From: Devosia sp. LC5
GTDB taxonomy: Bacteria; Pseudomonadota; Alphaproteobacteria; Rhizobiales; Devosiaceae
Direction: 5' to 3'
NCBI RefSeq assembly: GCF_000735585.1
Contig: NZ_JNNO01000021.1
Location: 1-37,052, forward strand
Length of the DNA: 37,052 bases
The first letter of the stretch is position 1, and every line of letters begins with the position of its first letter. Under the pieces are notes generated by a model. The model ran no database searches. It had not been told where the DNA came from and was given only the letters and a program-made list of their open reading frames with translations. Below are positions 25,753-33,419 of this stretch, one piece after another. The translations under genes and the position numbers were made by a program.

Positions 25753-25976
25753 ATTGGGGCTCTCGCCACCCTTCCCTAGCCCTCCCCATCGAGTATTTGG
25801 CAGTATTTTGCCACATCCATCGGGCGGCACCTCCCCCTTGATGGGAGAGGTTGGGAGGGGGTGGAGGGAAGCCACAATCGTCGAGTGTGCGGAAGCATAC
25901 CCCCACCCTGCTCGATTACGGATTTAGCTGAAGCTAAATCCTATCTCGCTTCCCTCCCCACAAGGGGGAGGGTGGA
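25753..25976. repeat. Dispersed palindromic repeat downstream of the GH43-like gene, with GGATTTAGC hairpin
   Basis: Two units in tandem fill most of the 274-base gap between GH43-like and GNAT genes. The left unit matches 24566 onward. The right unit (25889-25974) matches 20557-20642 over 86 bases with four differences. Two of these exchange a C-G for a T-A pair in the central stem (GGATTTAGC, loop TGAA, GCTAAATCC; 25920-25941), so pairing is kept. Confidence 0.75.
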
Positions 25977-26015
25977 CGACTGAGGGCTTTGTTCAATCTC
26001 AGGAATGCCACGGTG

Positions 26016-26540
26016 TCACCCCGACGCTAGCGGTTGCCCCCGCTCCAGCAAAGTCGTTGGCTCGCCCTTATAGGTTGGCCAGGCATATTCAGTGTAGCCG
26101 AGGGCGGCGGCCAGCTTCAGCGAAGGCGTGTTGTCCGGGTCGATCATGCAGACGGTGCGGGGCATGGATTGGTCGGCCCAGGCGAGCAGAGCGGTGAGGG
26201 CTTCGCGGGCGAGGCCGCGGCCGTGATATTGCGGCAGCAGGACCCAGCCGGACTCGGGGACATCGATAGGCGGGACGCAATCGCGGTGGAAATCGGCGAG
26301 GCCGACTTCGCCGATGATGGTGCCGGTCTGGCGATCGGTGATGACGAAGTAGCCGTAATTCAGCGCTTGCCAATGGCCGATATAGCGCAGGATGCGGGAC
26401 CAGACTTCTTCTTGCGTGCTCGGGCGGCCGCCGATGAAGCGGGTCACGTCTGGGTCGGACCAGAGGGTGCAGCAGCCGGGGAAGTCGGCGGCGGTGTGGG
26501 CGCGCAGGATGAGGCGGTCGGTGGTGAGGATTGGGGGCAT
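26016..26540 (-). CDS. GNAT family N-acetyltransferase (RimJ/RimL-like)
   Basis: A 174-residue acetyltransferase. It begins with the typical ILTTDRLILRAHTAADF strand-helix, and the acetyl-CoA pyrophosphate loop is seen as LLPQYHGRGLAREALTALLAWA (about 105-126), near the Q/RxxGxG/A pattern. It ends with NTPSLKLAAALGYTEY (about 140-155). Such proteins acetylate small amines or ribosomal protein N-termini; the substrate is unknown. ATG 26540 with GAGG upstream is preferred; the frame runs on upstream into a repeat. It lies 80 bases after the M24 peptidase gene on the same strand. Confidence 0.88.
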   Translation of the reverse strand: MPPILTTDRLILRAHTAADFPGCCTLWSDPDVTRFIGGRPSTQEEVWSRILRYIGHWQALNYGYFVITDRQTGTIIGEVGLADFHRDCVPPIDVPESGWVLLPQYHGRGLAREALTALLAWADQSMPRTVCMIDPDNTPSLKLAAALGYTEYAWPTYKGEPTTLLERGQPLASG

Positions 26541-26560
26541 GAATACCTCAGGTAAGGCCC

Positions 26561-26608
26561 CCTCACCCGGCGCTACGCGCCGACCTCTCCCCCAAAGGGA
26601 GAGGTGAG
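26561..26608. repeat. Compact copy of the palindromic repeat between peptidase and acetyltransferase genes
   Basis: CCTCACCC is followed by a small hairpin (GGCGC, loop TAC, GCGCC; 26569-26581) and by ACCTCTCCC/GGGAGAGGT (26583-26605). The order, CCTCACCC, hairpin, CTCTCCC palindrome, is repeated at 34271 and 35180, with a different sequence in the hairpin each time. Confidence 0.7.
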
Positions 26609-26620
26609 AAGGGCGCAAGT

Positions 26621-27721
26621 TCAGCCGGCAGCTACAGCGTTACGCGGCATGTCGGAGAGGATTTCGGCCACGCCGTTGCGGATGATGACGATTTCCTCGA
26701 GGCGCAGGCCGAATTGGCCTTGCAGGTAAATGCCGGGCTCGATGGAGAAGACCATGCCTTCTTCCAGTACCGTCTCGCTGGTGGCGGTGATGTAGGGCGT
26801 TTCGTGGATGTCGATCCCGAGGCCATGGCCGGTGCGGTGGAGGAAATTGGGGCCGTAGCCGGCGGCGGTGATGACGTCGCGGGCGGCCTTGTCGACGGCG
26901 CTGGCTTTGACGCCGGGCTTGGCGGCGGCCATGGCCGCGGTGACGGCGTGATCGAGAATGGAGTGGATCTGGCCAAAGCCTTCAGGGGCGGAGCCGAAAT
27001 AGCCGACACGGGTCATGTCGGAGGGGTAGCCATGGATGCGGCCTCCAATGTCGATGAGGACGGCGTCGCCCGATTTGAGCTGGGTTTCGCCCGTGTGGTG
27101 ATGGGGGAAGGCGCCGTTGGGGCCGAAGCAGACGCTGGTGAATTCGGGGGTGGCGCCATTGGCCTTGTAGAAATCACGGATGGTGCTGGCGACTTCAAGT
27201 TCGGTAATGCCGGGCTTGAGGGCGGCGAAGCCGGCTTCCATGGCGGCATCGTTGAGGACGGCTGACGCCTTGAGGGCTGTGTATTCGGCCTCGTCCTTGC
27301 GGGAGCGGAGATAACCAACCGTGTCATTGGTGAAGCGGCGGCTGGCGCCGGGCAGCGCATCGAGGACGAGGAGCGCGAAATCGGCGCGCATGGTTTCGTC
27401 GAGAACGATGGAGGGGCTGATGCGCGGAACGCCGGTGGCGTTGAGCAGATCCTGCAGGGCGGCATCGGGGCCGTCGGCGTCGGTCCAGGGGAAGAAGGGC
27501 AGATCGGTGTGCTGGCGGGCGCTGTCGACATTGAGCGCGGGCATGAGGAAGCCGGCGAAGGTCGGCGAGATCAGGAGCAGCACCGGGCGCTCGTCGCCAT
27601 GGGGGGAGAGATCGGCGAGGTAGAGCATGTGGCTGGAGGGGCCGATGGCGACGAGGTCGGTGTTGGTTTCGGCCATGCGGGCGCGGAGATTGGCGAGGCG
27701 GGTAGTGAGAATGGGGGTCAT
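26621..27721 (-). CDS. M24 family metallopeptidase (Xaa-Pro peptidase type)
   Basis: A 366-residue protein with an N-terminal creatinase-type domain (about 1-135) and the pita-bread catalytic domain. All five dinuclear metal ligands are visible: Asp224 (IDIGG), Asp235 (PSDMTR), His299 (HRTGHGLG), Glu328 (SIEPGIY) and Glu342 (RLEEIV). The FPHHHTGE segment (about 205-212) carries a further conserved histidine. The family cleaves Xaa-Pro bonds in dipeptides or longer peptides, in the cytoplasm. It lies downstream of a family 5 binding-protein gene on the same strand, across a 325-base gap with repeats. The start ATG has only a weak ribosome site. Confidence 0.9.
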   Translation of the reverse strand: MTPILTTRLANLRARMAETNTDLVAIGPSSHMLYLADLSPHGDERPVLLLISPTFAGFLMPALNVDSARQHTDLPFFPWTDADGPDAALQDLLNATGVPRISPSIVLDETMRADFALLVLDALPGASRRFTNDTVGYLRSRKDEAEYTALKASAVLNDAAMEAGFAALKPGITELEVASTIRDFYKANGATPEFTSVCFGPNGAFPHHHTGETQLKSGDAVLIDIGGRIHGYPSDMTRVGYFGSAPEGFGQIHSILDHAVTAAMAAAKPGVKASAVDKAARDVITAAGYGPNFLHRTGHGLGIDIHETPYITATSETVLEEGMVFSIEPGIYLQGQFGLRLEEIVIIRNGVAEILSDMPRNAVAAG

Positions 27722-27747
27722 GGCGGGCTCGGATTTTGGGAGAACTC

Positions 27748-27838
27748 AGTAGACCTCATCCTGAGCTTGTCGAAGGGTGGGGTCGTGGCGGGATGATGCC
27801 ACGACCTCGTGGTTCGACAGGCTCACCATGAGGTCTAC
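27748..27838. repeat. Inverted repeat with AGTAGACCTCAT arms
   Basis: AGTAGACCTCAT (27748-27759) and ATGAGGTCTACT (27827-27838) are the outer arms; inner arms contain CTTGTCGAA and TTCGACAGG. The right arm 27806-27835 matches 36012-36041, inside the putA gene, with a single difference. Elements of this type are widespread between genes in alphaproteobacteria. Confidence 0.75.
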
Positions 27839-27887
27839 TCAATCCTCGGGTGGAGTTCTGATCGGCGCAGAGCAAGTATTTTTCTCA

Positions 27888-27965
27888 GTCATTCCCGCGA
27901 AGGCGAAGGGACCTCTGTTTGAACTTGGAGAAGGAAACGGAGGTTCCCGCTTTCGCGGGAATGAC
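27888..27965. repeat. Inverted repeat with GTCATTCCCGCGA arms
   Basis: GTCATTCCCGCGAAGGCG at the left (27888-27905) pairs with CGCTTTCGCGGGAATGAC-like bases at the right (to 27965), with inner GACCTC/GAGGTT. The centre is about 30 bases. The arms match a common intergenic repeat type in proteobacteria; it differs from the GC-rich family elsewhere in the window. Confidence 0.7.
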
Positions 27966-28046
27966 ACTGTGGTTTGGGAAGGAAGTGGGGAGCCGGGCCT
28001 GGGGCTCGGCTCCCGTTCGCGGCGGCATGGCAGGGCCGCTGCGGGA

Positions 28047-29636
28047 TTACTGCTTCGTCACGAGGCGGTAGTAGACGAAGTCCGACGTGGCGCCGTTGAC
28101 GTAGCCGCTGACGGCATTGGCCATGGCGACCTGGTAGGTGGCCTGGAACATGATGACGATGGGCGAGGTTTCCTGCACCTGCTTCTGCAGGTCGACATAG
28201 AACTCGTTGCGCTTGGTCTGATCAGGTTCGGCGAGAGCCGCGGTCACTTCGTCGTTCATTTCCTGCGGCACGGCCCAGGCGTTGCGCCAGGTGGTGGTGG
28301 CGGCGTAGGCGTCGTCGGCATTGTTCGAATTGTAGGCGAAAGCCTTGGCGTTGGAATGGGGATCCATGAAGTCGGGGCCCCAATAGAGCAGCATGGCCTG
28401 GTGGGTGCGCTCACGATATTTGGTGATGACCTGGGCGCCGGTGCCGGGCAGGATTTCGAAATTGATGCCGGCTTCGGCAAAGCTGGCCTGCAGGGACTGG
28501 GCGATGTCGGTGAACGGGGTCGAGTTGATCACGTCCAGGGTCACGGTGATGGGGGTGGCGACACCCGCATCGGCGAGGATCTGCTTGGCCTTTTCGACGT
28601 CCAGGCTATAGGGCGTTTCGTCATAGGAGCCGGGGAAGCCCTTGGGCCAGAAGGCCTGGTGCTTTTCCATCTGGCCGGCGAGGAAGGACTTGGTCATCCC
28701 ATCGTAGTCGACCAGGTAACGGGCGGCTTCCCACACGGCTGGCGGGGTGAGAGCTTCGTCCTTCTGGTTGAAGGAGAGGAAGTGCACAGCCGCCTGGGGG
28801 AAGGTCTCGACCTTGACGCTATCGGCAGGCAGGCTACCGATCTGGTCGGGGGTGAGGTTCTTGGCGATATCGACGTCGCCCGAGGTCAGCAGCAGCTGCT
28901 GGGTAGCGGCTTCGGCGACGTGACGGATGATCACCGTCTTCATGGCCGGGGCGCCCTTGAAGTAGTTCTCGTTGGCGGTGAGGCGGATGATTTCGGCGGG
29001 ACGGTAATCGGCCAGCACGAAGGGGCCCGAACCGGCCGAATTGGTGTTCAGCCAGGCATTGCCCATGTCGCCATCGACCTCGTTGGCCATGACGGTAACT
29101 TCGTCGACGATAGAAGCCGGCCGGGCGGCCAGCACGTTGAGCACGAAGGCGGAGGAGAAATCGCCGTCATACTTCACGACCACCTTGCCATCGGCGGCGG
29201 TGACCATGTCGGCGATGTTTTCCGGGGTCCAGCCAAGCTGGGCCAGGATGAAGGCCGGGGTCTTGTTCAGCTTGATGACGCGGGAGAAGGAGAACACCAC
29301 GTCTTCAGGGCGAACCGGATTGCCCGAGGAGAAGGTGACGCCATCGCGCAGGGTGAAGGTGATGGTCTTGGCAGCGTCGTCGGCGACCCATTCACTGGCG
29401 AGGCCGGGCGCGAGGACAGTGGTGTCCTCGGCATCGTATTGCACGAGGCGATCATAGAGATTGGTATTGAGCTCGCCCGAGGTGAACTCATAGGCCTGGG
29501 CCGGATCGATCGCGACGATGTCGTCGATATTCTGGGCGACGACGAGAGCGTCGGCAGGCGTGGCAGCGAAGGCAGCGGTGCCGGCCAGCGGCAGCGTCAG
29601 CGCAGTAGCAAGTAAGGCTGCTGTCAGCAGTTTCAT
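28047..29636 (-). CDS. ABC transporter substrate-binding protein, family 5 (dipeptide/oligopeptide type)
   Basis: A 529-residue periplasmic protein. The Sec signal is clear (MKLLTAALLATALTLPLAG, cut after AFA at about 25). Family 5 features include LYDRLVQYDAEDTTVLAPGLASEW and ITFTLRDGVTFSSGNPVRPEDVVFSF (about 60-115), and a YSLDVEKAKQILADAG segment in the middle. Length is normal for dipeptide binders. AGGAGA lies seven bases before the ATG. It is 16 bases after the XRE-cupin gene, likely in one transcript, while permeases and ATPases are encoded divergently beyond that regulator. A peptide ligand is likely from family and from the nearby M24 peptidase, but not proven. Confidence 0.92.
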   Translation of the reverse strand: MKLLTAALLATALTLPLAGTAAFAATPADALVVAQNIDDIVAIDPAQAYEFTSGELNTNLYDRLVQYDAEDTTVLAPGLASEWVADDAAKTITFTLRDGVTFSSGNPVRPEDVVFSFSRVIKLNKTPAFILAQLGWTPENIADMVTAADGKVVVKYDGDFSSAFVLNVLAARPASIVDEVTVMANEVDGDMGNAWLNTNSAGSGPFVLADYRPAEIIRLTANENYFKGAPAMKTVIIRHVAEAATQQLLLTSGDVDIAKNLTPDQIGSLPADSVKVETFPQAAVHFLSFNQKDEALTPPAVWEAARYLVDYDGMTKSFLAGQMEKHQAFWPKGFPGSYDETPYSLDVEKAKQILADAGVATPITVTLDVINSTPFTDIAQSLQASFAEAGINFEILPGTGAQVITKYRERTHQAMLLYWGPDFMDPHSNAKAFAYNSNNADDAYAATTTWRNAWAVPQEMNDEVTAALAEPDQTKRNEFYVDLQKQVQETSPIVIMFQATYQVAMANAVSGYVNGATSDFVYYRLVTKQ

Positions 29637-29652
29637 GGCGTTTCTCCTGTTA

Positions 29653-30318
29653 TTATTTGACCAATTTCTTTTGTTTCACCGGCTTGGATTTGCCGGTTTT
29701 CGGCTTCGCCGACGGCTGGCGGGAAGGCTTTGCCGTCGAGCGGAAGAGGGTGAGCGTGCCGGTCCAGAGCAGGCGCGCGGGCTGGCCGGTATGGTTGGAC
29801 CAGGAATGGGGGCGGTTGCCGCGAAAATGCAGGCTATCGCCGGCACTCATCACCATTTCCTCGCCTTCGAGGCGCTGGGTGATGGAGCCTTCGAGCACAT
29901 AGAGGATTTCCTCGCCCTCATGCGCCACGGTTTCCGAACGATAGCCGGGCGGCACCGTCATGATGAAGCTGGAGAGCATATTGCCGGGGAAGTCAGCGCC
30001 CAGACGCTCATAGATGATGGAGGAGCCGTCGACCGAAAAGCGGTTGCGCTCACTGGCGCGGGTAAGGGCATTATCGGCGCTGGGGGCGGAGACGAAATAA
30101 TCGATGCCGACGCCCAGAGCGCGGGCGATCTGCGCCAGCGTGCCCAGGGATGGGGTGGAGTGATCGCGCTCGACCTGGCTGAGATAGCCCACCGAGACGT
30201 CGGCGGCGGTGCCAAGCTCCTGCAGCGTCATCTGCTGCTGGCGGCGACGGGCGCGAATGAGCGAGCCCACCTTGGGGTGCCCATCCAGATCGGACTTGGC
30301 CAGTGCGGTTCCTGCCAT
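29653..30318 (-). CDS. XRE family regulator with C-terminal cupin domain
   Basis: A 221-residue protein. The helix-turn-helix is VGSLIRARRRQQQMTLQELGTAADVSVGYLSQVERDHSTPSLGTL in pieces (about 17-62). A cupin domain follows (about 125-190: HEGEEILYVLEGSI, LEGEEMVMSAGDSLHFRGNRPHSW), which binds the small-molecule effector. The last ~28 residues are a Lys/Pro-rich tail (KPKTGKSKPVKQKK), unusual for the family. ATG 30318 with GGTGGAG upstream is preferred over the longer frame. It is co-directional with the binding-protein gene and divergent from the permease operon, so it probably controls both. Confidence 0.9.
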   Translation of the reverse strand: MAGTALAKSDLDGHPKVGSLIRARRRQQQMTLQELGTAADVSVGYLSQVERDHSTPSLGTLAQIARALGVGIDYFVSAPSADNALTRASERNRFSVDGSSIIYERLGADFPGNMLSSFIMTVPPGYRSETVAHEGEEILYVLEGSITQRLEGEEMVMSAGDSLHFRGNRPHSWSNHTGQPARLLWTGTLTLFRSTAKPSRQPSAKPKTGKSKPVKQKKLVK

Positions 30319-30338
30319 ACGTCTCCACCATAATTTTT

Positions 30339-30366
30339 TTGATATAAGCAAAGTTTTCTGTATGGT
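30339..30366 (+). promoter_or_regulatory. Putative promoter of the second peptide-type transporter operon
   Basis: TTGATA (30339-30344) and TATGGT (30361-30366) are spaced 16 bases apart in an AT-rich stretch between the divergent XRE-cupin and permease genes. A perfect inverted repeat lies just downstream. Confidence 0.4.
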
Positions 30367-30376
30367 GAAAGCGAAA

Positions 30377-30392
30377 TGTGAAGCCCTTCACA
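30377..30392. promoter_or_regulatory. Inverted repeat in the divergent regulatory region
   Basis: TGTGAAG and CTTCACA face each other across two bases. The site is about 10 bases past the predicted -10 box of the permease promoter and 59 bases upstream of the XRE-cupin start, a fitting place for that regulator to bind. Confidence 0.4.
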
Positions 30393-30452
30393 GTCTGCAA
30401 GAGAGTCCGCTTGCGGGCCTATTGCATTGTTTTTATTGGAGGATTTAGCCGC

Positions 30453-31535
30453 GTGAGCATGGAGCCGCAGATCGGGACAGCAGTGCCCTCCCCTAGCCCA
30501 TCGATTGGTGCGGGCAAGCGCTGGGGGCGGCGGGTGCAGGCTGTGATCAGCTTCGTAGTCACGATTTTCCTCACCTTTCTGGGGCTGCTGGCGATCACCT
30601 TCTTCATCGGGCGGGTGATCCCGATCGATCCGGTGCTGGCGGTGGTGGGCGACCGGGCGAGCAAGGCGGTGTATGAGGCGGCGCGGGTGTCGATGGGGCT
30701 GGACCAGCCGCTTTATGTGCAGTTCGTGCAGTATGTGGGCAATGTGCTGAGCGGCAATTTCGGCATGTCGGTTTCGACCGGGCGGCCGGTGATTGCCGAT
30801 ATCAGCCGGTTTTTCCCGGCCACGCTGGAAATGGCGACGATCGGCATTCTGATCGGGGTGGCGCTCGGTGTGCCGCTCGGGGTGATCGCGGCGAGCCGGC
30901 AGGGCAGTTGGCTGGACCAGATCATCCGCGTGGTGGGGCTGCTGGGCTATTCGGTGCCGGCGTTCTGGCTGGGGCTGGTGGGGCTGGCGCTGTTTTATGC
31001 GCGGCTGCGCTGGGTTGGGGGGCCGGGGCGGCTGGATATTTTCTACGATGGCCTGGTGTCACCGGTAACCGGGCTGTTACTGATCGATAGCCTGATCGCG
31101 GGTGATATCGATATTTTCTGGAATGCGATCAATCACTTGCTGCTTCCTGCTGCGGTGTTGGGGTTCTTCAGCCTGGCTTATATCGCGCGGATGACGCGCA
31201 GCTTCATGCTGGATCAGTTGAGCCAGGAATTCGTGACCACGGCGCGCGTCAAGGGCGTGCCGGAGCGGGTGGTGATCTGGCGGCATGCGTTCAACCCGAT
31301 CAGGGTGCCGCTGATCACGGTGATTGCGCTGAGCTATGCGGCGCTGCTGGAAGGCTCGGTGATGATCGAGACGGTGTTCTCCTGGCCGGGCATTGGCAAT
31401 TACCTGACCACGGCGCTGCTCAATGCCGACATGAACGCGGTGCTCGGCGCGACGCTGGTGATCGGGGCGGTGTTCATTTTCATCAACAAGGTCTCGGACG
31501 TTTTGTACCGGGTGCTGGATCCGAGGGCACGCTGA
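30453..31535 (+). CDS. Family 5 ABC transporter permease, DppB/OppB type
   Basis: A 360-residue permease with a long cytoplasmic N-terminus (about 30 residues, Ser/Pro-rich) before the first helix (about 33-53). Family markers include RVIPIDPVLAVVGDRASKAVYEAARVSMGLDQPL in parts (about 55-90) and the ATPase-contact loop EFVTTARVKGVPERVVIWRHAFNP (about 258-281). The GTG at 30453 lies nine bases after GGAGGA and is preferred; the ATG at 30459 is also possible. It is the first gene of a plus-strand operon of two permeases and two ATPases that should serve the binding protein encoded divergently. Confidence 0.92.
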   Translation: MSMEPQIGTAVPSPSPSIGAGKRWGRRVQAVISFVVTIFLTFLGLLAITFFIGRVIPIDPVLAVVGDRASKAVYEAARVSMGLDQPLYVQFVQYVGNVLSGNFGMSVSTGRPVIADISRFFPATLEMATIGILIGVALGVPLGVIAASRQGSWLDQIIRVVGLLGYSVPAFWLGLVGLALFYARLRWVGGPGRLDIFYDGLVSPVTGLLLIDSLIAGDIDIFWNAINHLLLPAAVLGFFSLAYIARMTRSFMLDQLSQEFVTTARVKGVPERVVIWRHAFNPIRVPLITVIALSYAALLEGSVMIETVFSWPGIGNYLTTALLNADMNAVLGATLVIGAVFIFINKVSDVLYRVLDPRAR

Positions 31536-32437
31536 TGAGTTCAACACGTGACTGGCTGCTTGAAGATTCCCCGACCTCGCGCTGGCAGGCCAATGCCGGG
31601 CGGGCGTATCGGGTGTTTACCGCACTGCTGCGCAATCCACTGTCGGTGGTGGGCGGGGTGATCATCCTGGTGCTGGTGCTGACGGCGATCTTTGCGCCGT
31701 GGCTGGCCCCCTATTCGGCCACCGGGCAGGATCTGGCGAACCGGCTGGCACCGCCATCGGGTGCGCACTGGATGGGCACGGATGAATTGGGCCGCGATAT
31801 CTTTTCGCGGGTGATCTGGGGCAGCCAGATTACCCTGACCATTGTGGGGCTGGTGGCGCTGATTTCGGCGCCGCTGGGGCTGCTGGTGGGGGCGCTGTCG
31901 GGCTATTTCGGGGGCTGGGTGGACCGCATTCTGATGGGGTTCACGGATATCTTCCTGTCCATGCCCAAGCTGATCCTGGCGTTGGCCTTCGTTGCGGCGC
32001 TGGGGCCGGGCATCAACAATGCCATCATCGCCATCGCGATCACCTCATGGCCGGCCTATGCGCGTATAGCGCGGGCGGAGACGCTGACGATAAGGCATTC
32101 CGAATTCATTGCCGCGGTGCAATTGCAGGGGGCTTCGCCGCTGCGGGTGATCGTGCAGCATATCCTGCCGCTCTGTACCTCCTCGATGATCATCCGCGTG
32201 ACGCTGGATATGGCCGGGGTGATCCTGACCGCGGCGGGGCTGGGCTTTATCGGGTTGGGGGCGCAGCCGCCATTGCCGGAATGGGGCGCGATGATTTCGC
32301 GCGGGCGCACGTTCATTCTGGATCAATGGTGGGTGGCGACCATGCCGGGCTTTGCCATCATCATTGTGAGCCTGGGGTTCTGCTTCCTGGGCGATGGCTT
32401 GCGCGATGTGCTTGACCCGAAAAGTGAGGGCAAGTGA
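31535..32437 (+). CDS. Family 5 ABC transporter permease, DppC/OppC type
   Basis: A 300-residue permease whose ATG overlaps the previous stop by one base. The N-terminal helix (about 39-62) is followed by the marker HWMGTDELGRDIFSRVIWG (about 75-93) and five further helices. The ATPase-contact loop is IRHSEFIAAVQLQGASPLRVIVQHILP (about 187-213). Nothing seems missing. It pairs with the upstream permease. Confidence 0.93.
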   Translation: MSSTRDWLLEDSPTSRWQANAGRAYRVFTALLRNPLSVVGGVIILVLVLTAIFAPWLAPYSATGQDLANRLAPPSGAHWMGTDELGRDIFSRVIWGSQITLTIVGLVALISAPLGLLVGALSGYFGGWVDRILMGFTDIFLSMPKLILALAFVAALGPGINNAIIAIAITSWPAYARIARAETLTIRHSEFIAAVQLQGASPLRVIVQHILPLCTSSMIIRVTLDMAGVILTAAGLGFIGLGAQPPLPEWGAMISRGRTFILDQWWVATMPGFAIIIVSLGFCFLGDGLRDVLDPKSEGK

Positions 32438-32477
32438 TGGTTTTTTCGCATGACTTCACCACGACCACCGGCGCCCT

Positions 32478-32548
32478 CCTCGGGCTTGACCCGAGGATCA
32501 CTCCTTGTACGTGCCGGGCTGAGAATGGCCCTCGGGTCGAGCCCGAGG
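32478..32548. repeat. Pair of CCTCGGG/CCCGAGG hairpins inside the transporter operon
   Basis: Two hairpins, CCTCGGG-CTTGA-CCCGAGG (32478-32496) and CCTCGGG-TCGAG-CCCGAGG (32530-32548), are separated by 33 bases in the 148-base gap between permease and ATPase genes. This type of repeat is common between genes in Hyphomicrobiales. In an operon it could lower expression of downstream genes. Confidence 0.7.
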
Positions 32549-32585
32549 GAGATGCGGTGGGTGTTGGACGCGCGGAGTTTGACTT

Positions 32586-33419
32586 GTGAGCACACTCCTT
32601 AAAGTTGAAAATCTGCGGGTCAGCTTCCCCACCCATCGCGGGCGGGTGGAAGTGGTCAAAGGCATTTCGTTCGCGTTGGGACGCGAGCGGCTGGGGATTG
32701 TGGGGGAGAGTGGGTCGGGCAAGTCGATGACGGGCCGGGCGATCCTCAAGCTCATCCGCAAGCCGGGGCTGGTGACGGCAGACAAGCTCGAATTCGAGGG
32801 GATCGACCTGCGCGCGCAGAGCGAAAAGCAGATGCGGTCGGTGCGCGGGGCGCGCATTTCCATGGTGATGCAGGACCCCAAATATTCGCTGAACCCGGTG
32901 ATGACCGTAGGCGAGCAGATCGCCGAGGCGCTGGTGACGCATCAGAAGCTGCCGCGGCGCGAAATCGAGGCGCGGATCATTTCCATGCTCGAGGCGGTGC
33001 GGATCAATGAGCCGCAGCGGGTGGCCAAGCTCTATCCGCATGAAGTTTCGGGCGGCATGGGGCAGCGCATCATGATTGCCATGATGCTGATCCCCGAGCC
33101 GGAACTGCTGATTGCGGACGAGCCGACTTCGGCGCTGGATGTGAGCGTGCAGGCGCAGGTGCTCGATATCATTGACGATCTGGTGACGCGCAAGGGTATG
33201 GGGCTGATCCTGATCAGCCACGACCTGAACCTGGTCAGCCGCTATTGCGACCGCATTCTGGTGATGAATTCGGGAACTGTGGTGGAAGAATGCGCGGCGG
33301 GGGAATTGGCCAATGCCAAGCATCCCTATACGCGGGGACTGCTGGCGGCGATGCCGACCATCAATGAGAGCCGCGATGAATTGCCGGTGCTCGACCGGAC
33401 ACAATGGGCGGGCACATGA
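32586..33419 (+). CDS. Family 5 ABC transporter ATPase, DppD/OppD type, short C-terminus
   Basis: A 277-residue ATPase. Walker A is GESGSGKSM (about 39-47), signature VSGGMGQRIMIAMM, Walker B LLIADEPTSALDVSVQ and switch ISHDLNLV. It ends at about residue 277 soon after HPYTRGLLAAMP, without the cysteine-rich oligopeptide extension found in the DppD-type protein at 22566-23597. The start is a GTG at 32586 with GGAG upstream, after a repeat-filled 148-base gap. It works with the next ATPase as a heterodimer. Confidence 0.92.
   Translation: MSTLLKVENLRVSFPTHRGRVEVVKGISFALGRERLGIVGESGSGKSMTGRAILKLIRKPGLVTADKLEFEGIDLRAQSEKQMRSVRGARISMVMQDPKYSLNPVMTVGEQIAEALVTHQKLPRREIEARIISMLEAVRINEPQRVAKLYPHEVSGGMGQRIMIAMMLIPEPELLIADEPTSALDVSVQAQVLDIIDDLVTRKGMGLILISHDLNLVSRYCDRILVMNSGTVVEECAAGELANAKHPYTRGLLAAMPTINESRDELPVLDRTQWAGT

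Larger units (their letters stand above)
27722..28046. other. 325-base repeat-filled gap between the peptidase and binding-protein genes
   Basis: No gene is credible here. The gap holds two unrelated inverted-repeat elements (27748-27838 and 27888-27965) and, near 28000, a GC-rich stretch after the binding-protein stop. It may end the binding-protein transcript, but no classical terminator was found. Confidence 0.6.

Noticed and set aside
24566..25976. CRISPR array or insertion sequence suggested by repeats
   Set aside because: Spacing is irregular, there are no unique spacers of equal length, and no transposase frame or terminal duplication is present; the units are palindromic intergenic repeats.
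27777..29615. Plus-strand open frame of 612 codons opposite the family 5 binding protein
   Set aside because: Gly/Asp/His-rich shadow translation of high-GC DNA; the minus strand has a signal peptide and family motifs.
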